DNA from: Myxococcales bacterium
GTDB lineage: Bacteria; Myxococcota_A; Polyangia; Haliangiales; Haliangiaceae
DNA: 64,000 bases
Direction of reading: 5' to 3'
Assembly: GCA_016706545.1 (NCBI GenBank)
Contig: JADJJK010000061.1
Location: 1 to 64,000 of the forward strand
Position 1 is the first letter of the stretch. Each line of letters starts with the position of its first letter. Of the stretch, positions 61,186 to 64,000 are shown piece after piece. The position numbers were made by a program, and so were the translations under genes. The notes under the pieces were generated by a model. It was not told the origin of the DNA and made no database searches. It worked only from the letters and a program-made list of their open reading frames with translations.

Positions 61186-61836
61186 TCAGTGCAGCCGATA
61201 CCCAAGGAGCGCGCCCAGCCGGTGAATGGCGGTCCACAGCTTGGCGGTCTCGCGGCGGTGCAGCGGCAGATACTCGGCGCCAAGCTGCTCTTGGCTCTGC
61301 AGATATCCGCGCACCGGCGCCTCCAGCTCCGGGGAGTCGCCGCGCAGCTCCGGGTGCTCCTGCACCAGGCGCCGCTGCGCGTCGTCGAGGACATGGCTCG
61401 CGCACTGGTCCACCAGCGGCTGCAAGCGGCCAAGCTGAGCGCGCTGCGGCTCGGTCAGCCGGAGCTGCATCATGCGGCCCGCGCGCGGACCAAAGCGGAG
61501 GCAGATCGCGGCCGCGGCGTCGGCGGCGCCGTCGAAGGTGGGGGCGACGTCACAGCGCATCCGCTCCGCGACCTCCGGCGCCAGCTCCACGACGCGGCCA
61601 TCCAGCCGCTGCCAGGCGCCCTCATGACGTCGCACCAGATCCAGGGCGCCGCAGCGTCGCCGGTGCTCCGCGCCGGCGAGGTCGCCCTCGCGACCCGCCC
61701 CCGCGTCCTCGGCCAGCACCACCACCAGCGCCCCGGGTGCGTCAAACGCAAACAGCTCCGCCCACGGCAACGCCTTGGTGGCCCATGCCACAAAGGCGAG
61801 CTGCTGATCCAGCTCTGGCCAGGACATCATGCGCAT
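61186..61836 (-). CDS. conserved-looking hypothetical protein
   Basis: 216 residues if it starts at ATG 61836 (MRMMSWPELDQQLAFVAWATKAL); a TTG at 61980 would add 48 residues and is less likely. Mostly helical, Arg/Leu/Gln-rich, with LTEPQRAQLGRLQPLVDQ and ETAKLWTAIHRLGALLGYRLH at the end. No signal peptide, no membrane helix, no recognisable motif. Convergent with the glycerol-1-phosphate dehydrogenase and divergent from the small lipoprotein. Confidence 0.6.
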   Translation of the reverse strand: MRMMSWPELDQQLAFVAWATKALPWAELFAFDAPGALVVVLAEDAGAGREGDLAGAEHRRRCGALDLVRRHEGAWQRLDGRVVELAPEVAERMRCDVAPTFDGAADAAAAICLRFGPRAGRMMQLRLTEPQRAQLGRLQPLVDQCASHVLDDAQRRLVQEHPELRGDSPELEAPVRGYLQSQEQLGAEYLPLHRRETAKLWTAIHRLGALLGYRLH

Positions 61837-62150
61837 GCCCTCGATGCGAATCACCGGAGGTTTCGCAGCGCTGGGCTCAGACGGCCGGGCGGTCACCGCC
61901 CGCGAGCATACTCGGGTCCCGGGCCCTGCGTCGAGACCAGGACCAAGGCTCGTCCATCGATCTCGCACTTCCACGCGCAATGGCCTCGCAATTTAGCGCT
62001 AGTATCGTAGCGATGTTCACACTTGAGCGGTTCCGGAAAGCCCGGGCGCTGCGGCGCGGGCGGTCATGGGCGGCGCAGCGGGGGGAGCCTGGGATGCCAG
62101 GCCACGCCCAAGATCTCGCCGAGTCGACGAGCCATTCCACGAACCCTTCC

Positions 62151-62489
62151 ATGAACGCCGCGGTCGCTCCCGCCGCAGCTCCTGCGCCGCGCCACGCCCG
62201 GTGGCTCGCGCTCGTCGTGCTGACAGCGCTGGTGTGCAGCGGCTGCTTTGGCTACAACCGCTCCGCCAAGCGCACGGCCTATCTCGGCGACACCGTGCTG
62301 ATCCTCGGCGGCGGCGGCACCCTCGCCGCCGAGCTGCTGCTTGGAGAAGAGGACTGCGAGGGCATGGGCTGCGTCGAGCCGATAAGCCCCATCACCGGCC
62401 CCCTGGTGGCAGGCACCATGCTCGTCACCGCCGGCCTGGTGGGCCTGGTGCTAAACCTCACCCGGCCGATCGTCAAGACCTCGCGCTGA
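62151..62489 (+). CDS. small lipoprotein
   Basis: 112 residues from ATG 62151 (the frame is open further upstream, including an ATG at 62013). WLALVVLTALVCSGC gives a lipobox CSGC; the mature part (GYNRSAKRTAYLGDTVLILG) contains two hydrophobic, glycine-rich segments (VLILGGGGTLAAELLLG; GPLVAGTMLVTAGLVGLVLN), so it may also be membrane-embedded. No family recognised. Confidence 0.7.
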   Translation: MNAAVAPAAAPAPRHARWLALVVLTALVCSGCFGYNRSAKRTAYLGDTVLILGGGGTLAAELLLGEEDCEGMGCVEPISPITGPLVAGTMLVTAGLVGLVLNLTRPIVKTSR

Positions 62490-62559
62490 CCCAGGTCCGG
62501 CGCGCCGAGAGCCGCGAAGCTCACAGCACTCGCGGCCCGTCGGGCGCGGCGAGAGGCTG

Positions 62560-64000
62560 CTACCGCGGCGCTGCGTCGAGGCTGGCCAGGGCGGCGTGGA
62601 GCTTGGCCGCTAGCTCGGGGCCGGGGCGCAGGGTCAGGGCGCGGGTGAAGGCGCGGCGGGCGACCGCGCGCTGGCCGCGGGCGAGCAAGGCGTGGCCCAG
62701 GTGCAGCGCGATGGAGGGATCGTGCGGCGCCACGGTGGTAGCGCGGGTGAGCAGCGCCACGGCCTCGTTGGGATCGCCCTGCCGCGTGCGGAGCCGGGCG
62801 AAGGCTACGAGGACCTCGGGGCGGCCGGGCCGCAGATCTCGCGCGCGGCCAAGCAGGCGCTGGGCACGCGCGAGCTGAGCGGGCGCACGCGCAGCCGCCG
62901 GCGACGCAGGCGCGGGCGCACGCGCAGCCGCCGACGACGCAGGCGCGGGCGCACGCGCAGCCGCCGACGACGCAGGCGCGGGCTGCTCGAGGAGCAAGGT
63001 GCCCAGCACGGTCAGCGCGCGCGCGGAGTCTGGGCGCAGCGCGAGCGCGCGCTCGGCCAGGGCGACGGCGAAGGGCCATTCGCCCAGCAGGTGCTCCAGC
63101 TCGGCGCGCGCCAGGAGCTGGTCAGCTGTCGCCGCGTCGCCGGCGGCGCCGGTCCAGGGCAGCCAGGCGCGCGCGGACGCCGGCCCCTGCCCCAGCGTCA
63201 GCGCCGCGCGCGCGGCCAGGGCGCAGAGGCGCGGGTCGCGCTCGGCGGCGGGGACGTCGCGCACCGCGCGCTGCACCTCCTCCAGCAGGGCCGCCGGCTC
63301 GGAGCTCGAGAGCTGGGCGCGCAAGAGCGCGGCCTGGCGCGGGGCGCGCGCCGCGGCGGGCGAGGCCAGCAGCTCGCGCGCGGCGGACAGCTCGCCAGCG
63401 GCCAGCGCGACCGCGGCGGCGGCCAGCGCCGCCGTGGTGGCATCGTCTCGGGCGAGCGCGGGAGCGAGCTCTGCGCTCGCCGCGGCGGCGGTGGTCGCGC
63501 GCTCGGCCAGGCGACGCGCCAGGGGCAGCTCGCCGAGCTGCAGCGACCAGCCGATGGCGGTGGCCAGCTCGCTGACCGAGCGCTGCTCGTCGTCAAACAG
63601 GCTGAGCAGATCCACCGCGGCGGCGCGGTCGCCTGCTTCGCACAGGAGCCAGAGTAGCGGCGCGGCCAGCTCCGGGTGCTCACCGCTGCGGTCGAAGGCG
63701 GAGCGCGCCTCCTCGATGGCCTCGGGCAAGCGACCGGCTCGCGCCAGCTCTGCCGCGAGCAGCGTGCGCGCCTCCAGCTCGCCTGGATCCTGGCGCAGCA
63801 CAGCGCGGAGCTGGTCTATCGCGGCGCGGTGGCGTCCGGACTCGGCGAGCGCCCGCGCCAGGCGATGCCGGCCGCCGACGGAGCTGGGCACCCGCGCGAC
63901 CAGGCGCTGCGCCACCGCGAGCGCGGCGGCGAGCTGTCCGCGCGCCTCCAACAGCTCCATCAGCGCCAGCGCCGCCGGCTCGAAGGATGGCTCGAGCTGC
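62560..64000 (-). CDS. TPR-repeat protein (partial, N-terminus beyond the window)
   Basis: Open to the right edge; the frame reads QLEPSFEPAALALMELLEAR across 63960, so the ATG at 63960 is not necessarily the start. At least nine degenerate TPR motifs of about 34 residues (for example GRHRAAIDQLRAVLRQDPGE, GEWPFAVALAERALALRPDS, QRAVARRAFTRALTLRPGP). A 33-bp repeat at about 62886-62985 encodes APASSAAARAP three times between two repeat blocks. Probably a protein-interaction scaffold; no catalytic domain visible. Confidence 0.85.
   Translation of the reverse strand, partial: QLEPSFEPAALALMELLEARGQLAAALAVAQRLVARVPSSVGGRHRLARALAESGRHRAAIDQLRAVLRQDPGELEARTLLAAELARAGRLPEAIEEARSAFDRSGEHPELAAPLLWLLCEAGDRAAAVDLLSLFDDEQRSVSELATAIGWSLQLGELPLARRLAERATTAAAASAELAPALARDDATTAALAAAAVALAAGELSAARELLASPAAARAPRQAALLRAQLSSSEPAALLEEVQRAVRDVPAAERDPRLCALAARAALTLGQGPASARAWLPWTGAAGDAATADQLLARAELEHLLGEWPFAVALAERALALRPDSARALTVLGTLLLEQPAPASSAAARAPAPASSAAARAPAPASPAAARAPAQLARAQRLLGRARDLRPGRPEVLVAFARLRTRQGDPNEAVALLTRATTVAPHDPSIALHLGHALLARGQRAVARRAFTRALTLRPGPELAAKLHAALASLDAAPR
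62886..62985 (-). repeat. 33-bp in-frame tandem repeat (Pro/Ala linker)
   Basis: Three near-identical 33-bp copies in the TPR gene encode an 11-residue APASSAAARAP linker, length conserved as a multiple of 11 bp and of three. Confidence 0.8.

Overview
The window is about 70 % G+C and densely coded. It carries PEGA, FIST and TPR proteins, multihaem lipoproteins, a cold-shock protein, a hybrid histidine kinase and many Ala/Pro-rich linkers, with frequent GTG/TTG starts. This suits a large-genome, aerobic or versatile member of the Myxococcota (Polyangia-like). That assignment is an inference; there is no rRNA, tRNA or other phylogenetic marker here, and no CRISPR array.

Layout. 1-9.7 kb: partial PEGA protein, a cysteine-less MGMT-like protein, a cold-shock gene with a clear intrinsic terminator, an 11-bp tandem array, a deacetylase/glycosyltransferase pair, a lipoprotein, PhzF, then a FIST sensor followed by a hybrid histidine kinase. 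9.8-17.3 kb: a frameshifted nuclease/lamin-tail protein, a methyltransferase, a dihaem cytochrome c fused to rhodanese, a small lipoprotein, and a pentahaem lipoprotein overlapping the stop of a glycan-binding-like secreted protein. 17.5-26 kb: ABC exporter, GT2 glycosyltransferase, two divergent polytopic membrane proteins (one an internal duplication with a frameshift) and endonuclease V. 26-29.6 kb: nitroreductase, a multihaem cytochrome with unusual haem motifs, pterin carbinolamine dehydratase. 29.8-33 kb: a metY-metX operon; metY and its upstream DNA have clearly lower G+C, with a palindromic operator inside the promoter. 33.2-41.2 kb: reductive pyrimidine catabolism (PreA, beta-ureidopropionase, dihydropyrimidinase, beta-alanine aminotransferase, CoA-acylating semialdehyde dehydrogenase), in principle uracil to acetyl-CoA, interrupted by an Rpn-like nuclease gene. 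41.4-53.4 kb: surface polysaccharide region: ManC, a large membrane protein, NUDIX, then a six-gene overlapping operon (sugar dehydrogenase, oxidoreductase, GT2, SDR, two methyltransferases), ended by a 164-bp palindromic element and a convergent flippase-like gene. 53.8-64 kb: methyltransferase, a very large TPR/MORN/HEAT protein with an acidic tail broken by a frameshift, a TIM-barrel-like protein overlapping a bacterial sn-glycerol-1-phosphate dehydrogenase, small unknowns, and a partial TPR protein.

Two themes cut across the window. Four genes carry single-base frame changes, so the sequence needs error checking before any biological reading. Short tandem arrays (units 9, 10, 11, 13, 20 and 33 bp) sit mostly at the 3' ends of genes, some duplicating the stop codon.
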